From the NCBI GenBank assembly GCA_002686835.1, contig NYYP01000041.1, forward strand, positions 1-59,304: a DNA stretch of 59,304 bases. Reading direction: 5' to 3'. The position numbers and the translations under genes were made by a program. Below are positions 43,462 to 54,200 of this stretch, in pieces; position 1 is the stretch's first letter, and each line of letters starts with the position of its first letter. This DNA comes from Opitutia bacterium (GTDB lineage Bacteria; Verrucomicrobiota; Verrucomicrobiia; Opitutales; Seribacteraceae). A model generated the notes under the pieces. The model was not told the origin of the DNA. It was given only the letters and a program-made list of their open reading frames with translations, and ran no database searches.

Positions 43462-44591
43462 TGGACTGGTTGCCTGAAAATATCTGGTTTTCTGTCGGTT
43501 TGAAGGTTTTCTTTGCACTGATGATGGTAGGGGCGGTGATGACAATGGCGGGATATTCTGTGCTTGCTGAACGTAAGGTTAGTGCATGGATGCAGGGTAG
43601 AGTTGGCCCTAACCGGACGGTTTTACCTTTGGTTGATTACATCCCGGTAATCGGACCTTTGCTCAAAAAATTAGGAATTTTCCAGCCCCTTGCCGACGGG
43701 TTGAAGTTTCTTTTCAAGGAGGAAATAGTACCCGGGCATGTAAACAAGTTCTATTATTATTTAGCACCGCTTATTGCACTTGTTCCTGCTCTGACTACAA
43801 TGACCGTGCTTCCATTCGGTCAGATGTACTGGCCTGACGGATCGGTTACCACTTTAGCCCTTGCTGATCTGGAAGTGGGAATTCTTTTCGTTTTTGCGGT
43901 TTCTTCTCTGGGAGTTTATGGCATTGCCCTGGCAGGCTGGTCATCCAACAATAAGTATTCTTTTCTTGGAGGGATAAGATCATCGGCCCAGATGATTTCA
44001 TACGAATTAGCGATGGGTCTCTCTTTGCTTCCAGTTTTTTTATGGGTTTCTGTGCCGGGAGCCCAAACTTCCGGCTTAAGCATTTCTGGGATTGCCAATT
44101 TTCAGGAGGGTAGTGCCTGGCTCTTTCTTGTTCAGCCCCTTTCCGCACTCATTTTTTTAATTGCTTTGTTTGCGGAAACCAACCGGCTTCCCTTTGATAT
44201 GCCTGAATCTGAGACTGATCTTGTGGGCGGTTTTCACACAGAATACGGGAGTTTTAAATTCGGTATCTTTTTTGTTGCTGAGTATGCCCATATCGTCATT
44301 GGTTCGGCGATCTTCACCCTTCTCTTTCTGGGAGGGTGGCACTTTCTTCCCTTTATGTCAGACCCTTGGCCTCCCAACTGGATAGGGACCTTGCTTGGGG
44401 TTGGATGGTTTCTTGCCAAAACAATCTTTCTTATTTTCTTTTTCATTTGGATTCGCTGGACTTTGCCCCGTTTTCGTTATGATCAGGTTATGCACCTTGG
44501 ATGGACTAAATTGTTGCCATTAGCGTTGGCGAATTTGATCATTTATGTTTTGATCGTCACTTTGATTGATCAGCCTTCTTCCCTTTTTTGA
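43458..44591 (+). CDS. nuoH: NADH-quinone oxidoreductase subunit H
   Basis: The product is a 377-residue membrane subunit that forms the quinone chamber with NuoB and NuoD. YSVLAERKVSAWMQGRVGPNR is the defining motif. FQPLADGLKFLFKEEIVP follows, and the acidic loop AETNRLPFDMPESETDLVGGFHTEY is present. About eight helices are visible. The first codon pair is ATGATG; the first overlaps the nuoG stop. Confidence 0.95.
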   Translation: MMDWLPENIWFSVGLKVFFALMMVGAVMTMAGYSVLAERKVSAWMQGRVGPNRTVLPLVDYIPVIGPLLKKLGIFQPLADGLKFLFKEEIVPGHVNKFYYYLAPLIALVPALTTMTVLPFGQMYWPDGSVTTLALADLEVGILFVFAVSSLGVYGIALAGWSSNNKYSFLGGIRSSAQMISYELAMGLSLLPVFLWVSVPGAQTSGLSISGIANFQEGSAWLFLVQPLSALIFLIALFAETNRLPFDMPESETDLVGGFHTEYGSFKFGIFFVAEYAHIVIGSAIFTLLFLGGWHFLPFMSDPWPPNWIGTLLGVGWFLAKTIFLIFFFIWIRWTLPRFRYDQVMHLGWTKLLPLALANLIIYVLIVTLIDQPSSLF

Positions 44592-44597
44592 TCTATT

Positions 44598-45143
44598 ATG
44601 GCCAAGACAGTTGTACTGGAGCGCAAACCATTATCTCTTTCTGAAAGGACTTACCTTCCTCAGATTGTTACTGGTTTGAAGACAACTTTCAGCAATATGT
44701 TCAAACCCAAAGTCACCTTGCAGTATCCAGAGGAAAGACCTGTCATACCCAATGATTACCGGGGCGTTCCAACACTGGTTAAAGATCCAAATGGTCGGGA
44801 AAAATGTGTTTCCTGCCAATTATGTGAATTTGTTTGTCCCCCTAAGGCGATCCGTATAACTCCTGGTAGTGTGCCTGAAGATCAGGAAGATCGTGAGCAT
44901 GTGGAAAAGGCCCCTCAGGAATTCGAAATTAATATGCTTCGTTGTATATACTGTGGTTATTGCCAAGAGGTTTGTCCGGAGGAAGCAATTTTTCTTCAGG
45001 AGCAGTATTCTTCTTCAGGGTACAGTCGGGAAGAAATGATTAATAATAAGCAAAAGCTCTACGAACTGGGCGGAACTCTGCCCGATCGTCATTACAAATG
45101 GGACAGGAAAAAACAGGCTGAGCTTGATGGCAATGCACATTGA
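44598..45143 (+). CDS. nuoI: NADH-quinone oxidoreductase subunit I
   Basis: The product has 181 residues with two ferredoxin-type clusters (N6a, N6b): CVSCQLCEFVCPPKAI and CIYCGYCQEVCPEEAI. It passes electrons from NuoG towards the N2 cluster in NuoB. The C-terminal part has the family RLGGTLPD-like segment (YELGGTLPDRHYKWD). It starts 6 bases after nuoH. Confidence 0.95.
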   Translation: MAKTVVLERKPLSLSERTYLPQIVTGLKTTFSNMFKPKVTLQYPEERPVIPNDYRGVPTLVKDPNGREKCVSCQLCEFVCPPKAIRITPGSVPEDQEDREHVEKAPQEFEINMLRCIYCGYCQEVCPEEAIFLQEQYSSSGYSREEMINNKQKLYELGGTLPDRHYKWDRKKQAELDGNAH

Positions 45144-45163
45144 GCTTTCTGGATTTATCAAGA

Positions 45164-45733
45164 ATGATGAGCACGGTTGACTTACTATTTTGGCTATTTG
45201 CCACCCTGTCAGTCGGAGGTGGGTTGAGCATGGTCTTTTCCAAGCACCCAGTATCTGCGGCAATGTTCATGATTGTATCCCTGGTTGGAGTCGCTGCCCT
45301 TTTTGTTTTATTGGAATCTTTCTTTTTGGCAGTTTTGCAAGTCTTGGTATATGCGGGTGCGGTAATGGTTTTGTTTTTGTTTATTATCATGCTGCTCGAT
45401 GTCGGTCCAGATGCAGCCAAGCAGAAGATCACAAACTGGAAAACCGGTATTTTTGGTTTTTTTACAGCCGCCTTGCTTGTTTATTTGTTGGTTTTCCTGG
45501 GCAATTCAAATGATTTTGTCAATGAGGGTACTTCAAGCTGGCCTGCATTGATTGAGGATTCTGCAACTTCCGGTCAATCCCTTCCTTTTTCAACAAATGT
45601 ATCCTCGTTTGGATACGGGTTGATGACTAAATACATGCTGCCGGTTCAAATTGCTGGTTTTATGCTGTTGGCCGCCATGATTGGAGTTATTATTCTTAGT
45701 AAAAAGGATGTTCAGCAGAAAAATGATGGGTAG
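45164..45733 (+). CDS. nuoJ: NADH-quinone oxidoreductase subunit J
   Basis: The product has about 189 residues and is a five-helix membrane subunit of the proton-pumping arm. Family marks are SKHPVSAAMFMIVSLVGVAALFVLL and LVYAGAVMVLFLFIIMLLD; the latter holds the pi-bulge helix. The frame is open from TTG at 45140, overlapping the nuoI stop. The first ATG is at 45164, and either could be used. nuoK follows after 21 bases. Confidence 0.93.
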   Translation: MMSTVDLLFWLFATLSVGGGLSMVFSKHPVSAAMFMIVSLVGVAALFVLLESFFLAVLQVLVYAGAVMVLFLFIIMLLDVGPDAAKQKITNWKTGIFGFFTAALLVYLLVFLGNSNDFVNEGTSSWPALIEDSATSGQSLPFSTNVSSFGYGLMTKYMLPVQIAGFMLLAAMIGVIILSKKDVQQKNDG

Positions 45734-45754
45734 TGATACCTTATTTTTATTAAA

Positions 45755-46063
45755 ATGCTCACCGTAACACCTCATCATTTTTTAATTCTTTCCTTTATTC
45801 TGGTAGGAATAGGATTTTTCGGTTTGTTGATCCGGAGGAATGTTTTGTTGATGCTTATGTCACTGGAATTAATGCTCAATGGGATCAATGTTGCACTCCT
45901 TACTTTCTCGCGGGTTGGAAATAATCTGGATGGAGGGATTTTTGTGTTTTTTATTATGACGGTGGCCGCTGCAGAAGTGGCGGTGGGATTGGCTTTGTTG
46001 GTTGCCTTATACAAGAAGCGAAGAAGCGTATTATCTGATGATATGGCTTTGCTGAAAAACTAA
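45755..46063 (+). CDS. nuoK: NADH-quinone oxidoreductase subunit K
   Basis: The product is a 102-residue three-helix membrane subunit. ILVGIGFFGLLIRRN and LMSLELMLNGINVAL contain the buried glutamate of the family, and FFIMTVAAAEVAVGLALLV contains the second. These glutamates lie on the proton path. The stop is 6 bases before the nuoL start. Confidence 0.95.
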   Translation: MLTVTPHHFLILSFILVGIGFFGLLIRRNVLLMLMSLELMLNGINVALLTFSRVGNNLDGGIFVFFIMTVAAAEVAVGLALLVALYKKRRSVLSDDMALLKN

Positions 46064-46069
46064 TTTGTG

Positions 46070-47905
46070 ATGATCAGCCTTGCTCTAAGTATGCTTTTCT
46101 TACCCTTGCTTTCGGCAGTGGTCACTCTGTTTTTTTTACGTAAATCTGGTAACATTGCGTCGTTATTGTCCGTATGCACAGCAGGTGGTATTCTTGTACT
46201 GGCTCTGGCCTTGATTTTTAATTTTGACGAGGATGTGATGGCCTGGGATACCACCTGGTTTACTATGGGCGGTTGGGAGTTGCGGTTCGGTGTTTTGATT
46301 GATGGGCCCGCCCGGCTTTTGCTTTTCGTGGTGGCTTTCGTTGGTTTCTTAATTCACATTTTCAGTCTAGGTTACATGGAAAACGATCCTGCCCGCCCGA
46401 GGTATTTCGGGGGACTTTCCATATTCATGTTTTCGATGCTTGGCATCACCCTGGCGGATAATCTCATTATGATTTTTGTTTTTTGGGAATTGGTCGGATT
46501 CAGTTCCTATTTATTAATTGCGCATTATTTCCACACTGAAGAAGCTTCTAAAGCCTCACGTAAGGCATTTATTGTTAACCGGGTGGGGGACTTTGGTTTT
46601 CTAATCGGGATAATTTTGACCTATTGGACATACGGAACAGTTAATTTGAGTGAACTTGCAGATTTGGCAGATTTTTCCCCCAACCTCGCCACCACTGTTT
46701 TGTGCCTGGCACTTGCCTGTGGATTTATTGGTAAATCTGCTCAGTTTCCTCTTCATGTCTGGCTGCCTGATGCCATGGCCGGACCGACTCCGGTTTCTGC
46801 ATTGATTCACGCAGCAACCATGGTAGCCGCTGGGGTATATCTGCTTTTACGGATTGATTTTCTTTTTACTGAGGAAGCACTTGGACTGATTGGCTTGCTT
46901 GGTGCAGTGATGGGCCTTTACGCAGGGTTTTGCGCACTTGCTCAAAGGGATATTAAGAAAATTCTGGCCTATTCAACTCTCTCCCAATTGGGATACATGG
47001 CCGCTGCTTTTGGTCTGGGTGCCCCGGGAGTGGCTTTATTTCATTTAACCACACATGCCTTTTTTAAAGCCCTGATGTTTCTAGGATCAGGGTCCGTCAT
47101 TCATGCATGTCACCATGAACAAGACATTTTTAAATATGGCGGTTTGCGAAAACGCATGCCAATTACTGCTTTTACATTTTTGATCGGAGTTCTGGCAATA
47201 TCTGGTGTTAACTTTTTGTCTGGTTACTTTAGTAAGGATGCGATTCTTCTCTGGGCCTATAATTTTAATATGCCAATTTTCGTCATCCTCTATGCTGGGG
47301 CGGTTCTTACCTCGCTGTACATGTTCAGGCTTTATTTCATCACCTTTGAAGGACAAGCCAGGTCAGATCATTCGAGTAAGGCGGTGGAGAATTCTTTTCT
47401 GATGACTGGACCACTGCTCATCCTTGCTCTGCTTTCCATAGTGGGTGGGTACTTCTCTTTATACCCTACACGTTTAGGGTCCTATCTTGGTCCCGACCTA
47501 GCTGTAGTCTCCAATTTGCCCCACCATATGTGGATGGTGGTCCTGGGCACTTCTGCCTGGATAATTGGTCTCTTGTTTGCCTCTGTATTTTACCGGAAAG
47601 TTGATCAGGACGACCCTCTAAGCATGCGATTTCCGGCCTTTTATGAGATTTGTAAAAGTAAGTTATTTTTTGATGAAATTTATCGCTTCTATGTCGATAA
47701 AATCCAAGACCCTTTTGCCCGGTTTTTAGAAGTGATGGAACTTCTCTTTATATCGGGTTTACTAGTTCGTGGCACTGCTGGAGTAACCGCTTTATTTTCG
47801 TTGCTGGCCAAGACATGTTATGTTGGAAGAATTCACGCCTATGCTTTTTGGTTCATGTTAGGAACCTTGGGCTTTCTCTTCTACGCCACGGGACTTTTTG
47901 ATTAA
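46070..47905 (+). CDS. nuoL: NADH-quinone oxidoreductase subunit L
   Basis: The product is a 611-residue antiporter-like proton-pumping subunit. FWELVGFSSYLLIAHYF carries the key glutamate, GFIGKSAQFPLHVWLPDAM the lysine and AMAGPTPVSALIHAATMVAAG the next block. KILAYSTLSQLGYM and HAFFKALMFLGSGSVIH complete the signature. The long amphipathic C-terminal helix is visible near the end. The start is ATG 46070, with a GTG one codon before it. Confidence 0.95.
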   Translation: MISLALSMLFLPLLSAVVTLFFLRKSGNIASLLSVCTAGGILVLALALIFNFDEDVMAWDTTWFTMGGWELRFGVLIDGPARLLLFVVAFVGFLIHIFSLGYMENDPARPRYFGGLSIFMFSMLGITLADNLIMIFVFWELVGFSSYLLIAHYFHTEEASKASRKAFIVNRVGDFGFLIGIILTYWTYGTVNLSELADLADFSPNLATTVLCLALACGFIGKSAQFPLHVWLPDAMAGPTPVSALIHAATMVAAGVYLLLRIDFLFTEEALGLIGLLGAVMGLYAGFCALAQRDIKKILAYSTLSQLGYMAAAFGLGAPGVALFHLTTHAFFKALMFLGSGSVIHACHHEQDIFKYGGLRKRMPITAFTFLIGVLAISGVNFLSGYFSKDAILLWAYNFNMPIFVILYAGAVLTSLYMFRLYFITFEGQARSDHSSKAVENSFLMTGPLLILALLSIVGGYFSLYPTRLGSYLGPDLAVVSNLPHHMWMVVLGTSAWIIGLLFASVFYRKVDQDDPLSMRFPAFYEICKSKLFFDEIYRFYVDKIQDPFARFLEVMELLFISGLLVRGTAGVTALFSLLAKTCYVGRIHAYAFWFMLGTLGFLFYATGLFD

Positions 47906-47915
47906 TCCGCAAGCT

Positions 47916-49496
47916 ATGAATTTAGAAACAACGCTTTTACTCGGATCAATCATTGTGCCCGCATTGGGTTCTCTGTTGTTTTTTTATGGTTTTCCAAAAG
48001 ACGGGGAGGCTCTGAAGAAACTGGGCTATATCATCTTTGGTTTTCCCTGCTTTGCAGGTATCGTACTTTTTTTGAAATTTGATTCAGCCGATGGGTACTG
48101 TTTTGAGTTTCTTTATGATCGTATGGGCTTGCAGGAGCTCGGTATCACTTTCCATTTGGCTCTCAATGGAGTTTCCAGTCCACTCTTTGCCATGGCGGGT
48201 ATTGTTGGTTTTGGTGCGGGGATAGCTGCGATTCATTCAGGAGCGGATCGATTACCCCTCTACCTGGCTTTACTTTCTTTGATGCTATCCGGCTTAATGG
48301 GATTATTTGCGAGTGTGGATATCTTTTTTTATTATCTCTTTCATGAATTTGCCCTCATTCCCACCTTTATCATGATTGGGCTATGGGGTGGGCGAGACCG
48401 TCGTAGTATTTCTTTGGAGATTACCATATATTTAACCCTTGGTGCACTTATTTCCCTTGGTGGATTGGTTGCCCTAAATGTTATGGTCGATGCACCAAAA
48501 TTCGATTTCCCACATCTATCTGCTGCTATTTCGCAGACATCACTTCTCGATTCCTCAGCTTACAAGATATTTGGACTTTTGCTTTTTGGATTTGGGATTT
48601 TGGTCGCCTTGTTCCCCTTTCATACCTGGGCTGCCCGGGGGTATGATGCTGCTCCTACTTCGGTATCGATGCTCCATGCTGGTGTATTGAAGAAATTTGG
48701 CTTGTATGGATTAATTCAGATTGCAGTTCCTTTGCTTCCGCAGGCTGCGGAATCTTGGAGCCCATGGCTCATGTGGTTAGCACTGGGCAATATTTTATTG
48801 GTGGGGATGGTGGCAGTTGCCCAGACGAGTTTTAAATCTATGATCTCATATGGATCGGTCATGCATATGGGTTACTGTTTTTTGGGAATTGGAGCCTGTA
48901 GTGCACTTGGAGCTGGTTCTGCAATTATGCTAATGTGTGCCCATGGATTGTCCGTGGCACTGATGTTTTTACTCGCCAGCTTTGTTCACAAAAGAACGAA
49001 TACCTTTGAAATGTCCGAGATGGGGGGACTGGCGGTCCAAACCCCTCTCCTTGCCTGTTTTTGCATCGCGGCGACCCTTGCGACCATCGGTTTGCCTGGG
49101 TTTGGAAATTTTTGGGGAGAATTTGGAATATTTTTATCACTTGGTGAATCACAGGATCACCTTTGGTTTCTTGTCATCGCTGCCCTGGGAATCATACTGT
49201 CTGCTGTGTTTGGTTTGCGGGCAGTGGCCCGGGTTTTCTTTGGTCGGCAAAGTGATGAGTTAAACGAGCAGACAAAAAAGAAACCAATTACAGATTTGAC
49301 CAAGGTTGAAATTCTGCCTGCCTCACTTATCCTTGGTTCCTTGTTGCTTATCGGATTATGGCCACTTTCGATTTCCCCGCGGATTGACAGGGAAATTCAT
49401 GGTAAGTACTCGCAACTGGATACACAAAATTCTCTTGCCAAGCCTGCTTGCTGCCCGGTGGATGGAGAAGCACCTTCACCTTCAACCGTTGAATAA
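47916..49496 (+). CDS. nuoM: NADH-quinone oxidoreductase subunit M
   Basis: The product has about 526 residues and is antiporter-like. FYYLFHEFALIPTFIMIGLWGG contains the conserved glutamate. LVALFPFHTWAARGYDAAPTSVSMLHAGVLKKFG replaces the usual HTWLPDAHVEAP, so the usual Asp/His/Glu segment is changed to a shorter variant. SMISYGSVMHMGYC corresponds to the SSISHMGF region. The frame opens at TTG 47898, but the ATG at 47916 fits better, after the nuoL stop at 47905. Confidence 0.92.
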   Translation: MNLETTLLLGSIIVPALGSLLFFYGFPKDGEALKKLGYIIFGFPCFAGIVLFLKFDSADGYCFEFLYDRMGLQELGITFHLALNGVSSPLFAMAGIVGFGAGIAAIHSGADRLPLYLALLSLMLSGLMGLFASVDIFFYYLFHEFALIPTFIMIGLWGGRDRRSISLEITIYLTLGALISLGGLVALNVMVDAPKFDFPHLSAAISQTSLLDSSAYKIFGLLLFGFGILVALFPFHTWAARGYDAAPTSVSMLHAGVLKKFGLYGLIQIAVPLLPQAAESWSPWLMWLALGNILLVGMVAVAQTSFKSMISYGSVMHMGYCFLGIGACSALGAGSAIMLMCAHGLSVALMFLLASFVHKRTNTFEMSEMGGLAVQTPLLACFCIAATLATIGLPGFGNFWGEFGIFLSLGESQDHLWFLVIAALGIILSAVFGLRAVARVFFGRQSDELNEQTKKKPITDLTKVEILPASLILGSLLLIGLWPLSISPRIDREIHGKYSQLDTQNSLAKPACCPVDGEAPSPSTVE

Positions 49497-49501
49497 TTGT
49501 C

Positions 49502-51046
49502 ATGGAAATGTACATAAAATTTGCAAACGACAATTTATGGGCTGAGCTATGGCCCGAGCTGTCGCTTGGACTTGGTGCCATGATTGTTCTTGGGATCAAT
49601 TTGTTTTCAAATTCCTCAAATGCTCAAAGGAATGCGGGTAATTTTGCGGTTCTTTTTCAATTCCTTCTACTTCTTATCCATCTCTTTGACTACCTTCTTA
49701 TCAGGCACACTTTTGACCGTGAAAGTTTTTCCGGAATGCTTCAGCATGGCATTCACCAGGACATCATGCGGAGTTTCTTTTTGTTCTCCTCCCTGCTTGT
49801 CTCGCTTCTTGGTCAAGGATTTCTAGTTTCCAGGCAATTACGCATTGGAGAATTTCATCACCTTGTAATGGTGGCAACAGCTGGCCTAATGGTGCTGTGT
49901 CAGTCCCAGAATTTTCTGGTATTTTTTGTTGCTTTGGAAACAGTTGCGTTGTGCTTTTATCCTCTTGTTGCATACCACAAGGACTCAGCCAAGAGTTTGG
50001 AGGCAGGTATCAAATATTTAATATTCGGTGCACTAAGTTCTGCATTGTTGTTGCTTGGGATTGTTTTACTTTATGGTGTGGGTGCTAATCCTGCGGCATG
50101 GGGAGCGACTCTACCAAGTGTCGGTTCCTCCGATTCTTTCTCCTTTAATAATTTGTATCATCTTCTAGCCCAAAACCCTGACCATTTGCTCTTACGATCT
50201 GGGGTTGTCCTTATTATTTCGGGGATTGCATTTAAAATTGGTGCTGCTCCTTTTCAGATATGGGTGCCTGATGTCTATCATGGTGCTCCTATGCCGGTGA
50301 CTGCCTTTCTTGCGGTGTCATCCAAAGCGGCGGGCTTTTTTGTGTTACTCACTCTGGTTAATGGCCCCTTCGCTGGAATGAGTGATTTTCTTCTGCCGCT
50401 CTTTGGATTTGTTGCAACCTTTACTATCTTTTTTGGTAACCTGGCAGCCTGTTCCCAAAGAAACCTCAAACGAATGCTTGGGCTATCGGGAGTTGCCCAT
50501 GCAGGATATTTGATGGTTGCTGTCATGGCATCTATGATTCTTCCCGGAAGTAGTGATCGGGCAGTTTGGATTTTGTTTTTCTACTTGTTCACCTATTTGT
50601 TGGCCTCGTTTGCCGTTTTTGGGGTGATGGGCATGGCAAAAGTTTCCGACGACGCAGCGCATGAATTTTCCGATTATGAAAACTTGGCCAAGAAAAAACC
50701 ATGGGCAGGTTTCACTTTGGTTGTCGGTATAGGTTCGCTGGCGGGAATTCCTCCTTTGGCCGGTTTTATAGGCAAATTACTTTTATTTAGCGTGGCTTTT
50801 GAGACCAAACTTTATTTTTCACTCGTGGCAATGGTAATTGGAGTGGTGATATCGATATACTATTATTTTGGCTGGATACGTGAAATTTGTTTTCAACCTC
50901 GCCCTGTTTTTGAGGATGATGAGCCCAGGCATGATCCTTGGGCAGGGAGGGAAGGATTTGCGTTACTTAAAGCCGTCATGCTTTCTCTTGTTTTTGCTTC
51001 TATTTTCCTAGGTCTATGGCAGGGGCCTTTGGGGGATGCGTTTTGA
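49502..51046 (+). CDS. nuoN: NADH-quinone oxidoreductase subunit N
   Basis: The product has 514 residues and is antiporter-like. FLVFFVALETVALCFYPLVAY holds the family glutamate. KYLIFGALSSALLLLGIVLLYG, FKIGAAPFQIWVPDVYHGAPMPVTAFLAVSSKAAGF and RNLKRMLGLSGVAHAGYL are all typical. GIPPLAGFIGKLLLF is near the end. It is the last gene of the nuo operon. tRNA-Leu begins 40 bases later, so read-through into it is possible. Confidence 0.95.
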   Translation: MEMYIKFANDNLWAELWPELSLGLGAMIVLGINLFSNSSNAQRNAGNFAVLFQFLLLLIHLFDYLLIRHTFDRESFSGMLQHGIHQDIMRSFFLFSSLLVSLLGQGFLVSRQLRIGEFHHLVMVATAGLMVLCQSQNFLVFFVALETVALCFYPLVAYHKDSAKSLEAGIKYLIFGALSSALLLLGIVLLYGVGANPAAWGATLPSVGSSDSFSFNNLYHLLAQNPDHLLLRSGVVLIISGIAFKIGAAPFQIWVPDVYHGAPMPVTAFLAVSSKAAGFFVLLTLVNGPFAGMSDFLLPLFGFVATFTIFFGNLAACSQRNLKRMLGLSGVAHAGYLMVAVMASMILPGSSDRAVWILFFYLFTYLLASFAVFGVMGMAKVSDDAAHEFSDYENLAKKKPWAGFTLVVGIGSLAGIPPLAGFIGKLLLFSVAFETKLYFSLVAMVIGVVISIYYYFGWIREICFQPRPVFEDDEPRHDPWAGREGFALLKAVMLSLVFASIFLGLWQGPLGDAF

Positions 51047-51085
51047 ATTTTCCTGTGAATCATTCATTTTAGATTTGTATAAAAT

Positions 51086-51167
51086 GCCCGGGTGGCGGAA
51101 TTGGTAGACGCGCTAGATTTAGGATCTAGTGTCGAAAGGCGTGGGGGTTCGAGTCCCCCCCCGGGCA
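51086..51167 (+). tRNA. tRNA-Leu (anticodon UAG)
   Basis: The acceptor GCCCGGG pairs with CCCGGGC, with discriminator A. CCA is not directly encoded (the next bases are CTCCA). The anticodon stem CTAGA/TCTAG encloses loop TTTAGGA, giving TAG (leucine, CUN codons). The long variable arm GTCGAAAGGC and the T-loop GTTCGAGTC fit a class II leucine tRNA. It lies 40 bases after nuoN. Confidence 0.97.
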
Positions 51168-51278
51168 CTCCATAGTTTACATAATATTTTGACCGAAAGT
51201 CTCTTATGGGGTTGCTGCTTGTATTACTAAGATAAATCAGGTCTTGCTTTGCCTCAAAGCTTTGCCATTGTGAACAAC

Positions 51279-54200
51279 ATGAGTAACTCTTGTCTTTCTT
51301 TATTTAAACAAGGCTGGTTTGGTTTACCATTATTTTTTCTGGGGTTGGGCTCACTTGCTTTTAGTCAACTTGAAGAGTCTGAGAATGTAAAAGAGTTGGA
51401 TGCTGATCAAATTGCCACTTCCATTGATTCGAAAATTTCCCAATCAGAGGCAATGCTTGATAATTTGCGCAGGGAATTGAAAACTTCTTTGGTCAACGAT
51501 TTTTCCTCCCTTGATAAGAAGATTTCCTCTGCTGAATTAGCAAAAGAAGACAAAGATGTTCTTCTTTCTCAACTCAATAAACTTAGAACCCGTCACCAAG
51601 AGCGTGAACTTTCGATGAAAGAATCGATCGCTGAGACGGAAGCTCGTGTAGCAGATTCAAAAGAGATTTTTTCCGATTTGAAAGACAACTTTGCGGGTCG
51701 GTTAGAAGAGACCCGTTCCGCTTTACTGGCCCTGCATGAAAACCTGCAAGGTTCTCAGGTTGAGCTCGAGGCAATTTCAACCATGGTAAGCGGTCTGAGC
51801 AAGGACTTCAGGTATGAAATCGCATCATTGAGTACGCAAGCGGATGAAAAGTTCGCTCAGACTCTTCCTGCACCACCCCAGCAAACTACTAAAGTGCAGC
51901 CCACCACATCATTGGGTAGAAAAATCTCCTCGGTCATTCAGGCTCGCGAAGCTCTTCCTCTCAGGCACTCCAAGAAAATTGGGAATAATGTAAATCAATC
52001 CACACCTAATCAATTTGGGAATTTATCACCCAGTTCCTACGCAGATGAGGATGGTGTCATCGCTCGGTTGAAAAAAGAGCTGGACGACTCCAAGAGCTTT
52101 CAGACCGAATTATCCGCTGACTCTGCGGAACTCAAATCTGATTTGCGTAAAGCATACCGAGAGATCGTCTCCCTGCAGACAAATCTCAAGGAGTCTCAAA
52201 TGATCATTGATGAATTGGATAACGCCAAGAAAAGTTTGTATAAAACCACAGATGGCGGCCCTGCTACCGCTCAAAGTGTAAGTAAGGAAATAAACCGTTT
52301 GGAAAGGGAACTGGAGCAAGCGAGGGAAGATTTACGCCAGTCAAGGCAAAGCCTGCTTCTTGAACAGCAACGATCGAACGCAATGATAAGTTCCATTACA
52401 ACTGAGCTTGAAAGGACAAGAAGGGAGCTGGATTACGCCCGACAAATGGCTCATGCGAGTGGAGCAAATTTCGAAAGACTTGCATATTTGGAGCGGGAAT
52501 TAGTACAAGCCAAAAGAGCGCTACAGAGTGCACAGGATCAACCTGTTGAGCCTGGCACTGAAGAATTTGTAAATTTGCAAGAGGAATTAAGAAAGTCGCT
52601 GGGTGAAATAGCACGGATGCAAATTGAAATGTCCGAAAAAGACAAGCTGCAGGAAGAATTGCTCCGATTAAAAAGCACGATGGAACAGATGGAAGACACA
52701 CCTTCGAGATCGGCCAGCCCTGCCTTTGTTAACAAACTACTGGTTGAATTAAACGCAGCAAACTCTGAGATTGAGCGTTTACAGAAGGGGAATTTAGCTG
52801 ATAGGGACGGGCTTTCTGCTGATGTGGTAGCTTTACAGGACCAGTTGCAGGCGACCCAGACTGAGTTGGACCAAGTTAGGCAAGAATTTGCCGCGACAAA
52901 AGAAGATATCGCCAAGCGTGAATTTGAATTTGCTACCACCATCAAAAAACTTGAAGAAGAAGCCCAGTTGGCTGAATCTGTTCTTCAACAAGCCTCGGAA
53001 GGGAAAATGCCGATGGTTCCATTTGTCACTGAAATGGAAGAGGATTTAGCCGCTTCAGAATCGAGAATTCGCCTTTTGTCGGACCAGTTTGCAAATGAGC
53101 AGAAACGAGCCTCAGAAGTGATTGAAGCATTATCTCAGGAACTTGAACTTGCCCAGGCAAGAAACAAGCAGTCTCTTGACCAATTGTCACGGCGCGAGCT
53201 TGAACTCACCAATAAAAGCCAGGAAGTTACCTCTCTTTCCCAGCAAAAGAAAGATTTGGAAGAAGAGTTGGAGGTTGTGAAAGTTATTGCCGGTCAACTG
53301 CAGGATTTAAACCAAGTCTTAGAAGATACCAAGGAGACTCAATCCGTTCAGACTCAAACAAGCGATCAAATTGTAGGTTCCCTGAGAGATGAATTAAACC
53401 GAGCTAAAATTGAATTGGTCGTCGCATTGGAAGAGAAAGAAAAAATGCAAGACGAGTTCTCCAACCGCCTGAACAATCTGGAAATGCAATTGGAAGATGC
53501 AAGGAATGAAATGTTCGAAGAGCAGGAAATCTTTCAGGAAACCACCAGTGAGTCTAAAATCCTTGTTTCCGAGCTGAAAACTGAGCTGGAAGCTGCCCGG
53601 GGGGAAATTGCTCAGATGAAAAAGAGTGGGATTTCTGAATCCGTCGAAACAAAGCAAGCAGTGGCACAGTTGGAGGAAGCTCTGGGTACAATCCGAATTT
53701 TGCAGGAAAGTTTGCAAGAGGCTGAAGCGGCTAATCTTGAGGTCGATAATTTGAGAAGCGAACTTGCCGATACCATGACAGGACAACTGGCGAAATTTGA
53801 GGAGGTGGAGAGTGAAAAAACAAACCTGCAAAACAAAATTCTAAATTTAGAGGCAGAAATTGCTCTTTTGCGTGAAACAAATAACGGATCTCAGGTCGCC
53901 CAACTTCGCACAAGTGCGGATTTACAAGCCAAGTTGAATTCTCAAAAGGCTGAGATTGGCAGGTTGCGAAACCAATTGTCACAATCTGAGGAAGTGGGAG
54001 TTGGCTCACTGGTGGAAATAGAAGATGAATTAGCAGCACTTAAAAATGAAAACGATGAGCTTAAGTCTGCACTACAATCCAATGTCGCAACCGATAAAGT
54101 AACGATCGAGGCATTGCAGAACGAATTAGCCTTGGCCAAAAGAGAGCTAAGAGATCTTGGAGTTGGTTCACTGGTGCAAATGGAGGATGAATTAGCAGCA

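Noticed and set aside
51078-51085. TATAAA just before tRNA-Leu as its promoter
   Set aside because: Transcription would start inside the tRNA. It may be transcribed with nuo or from a site further upstream.
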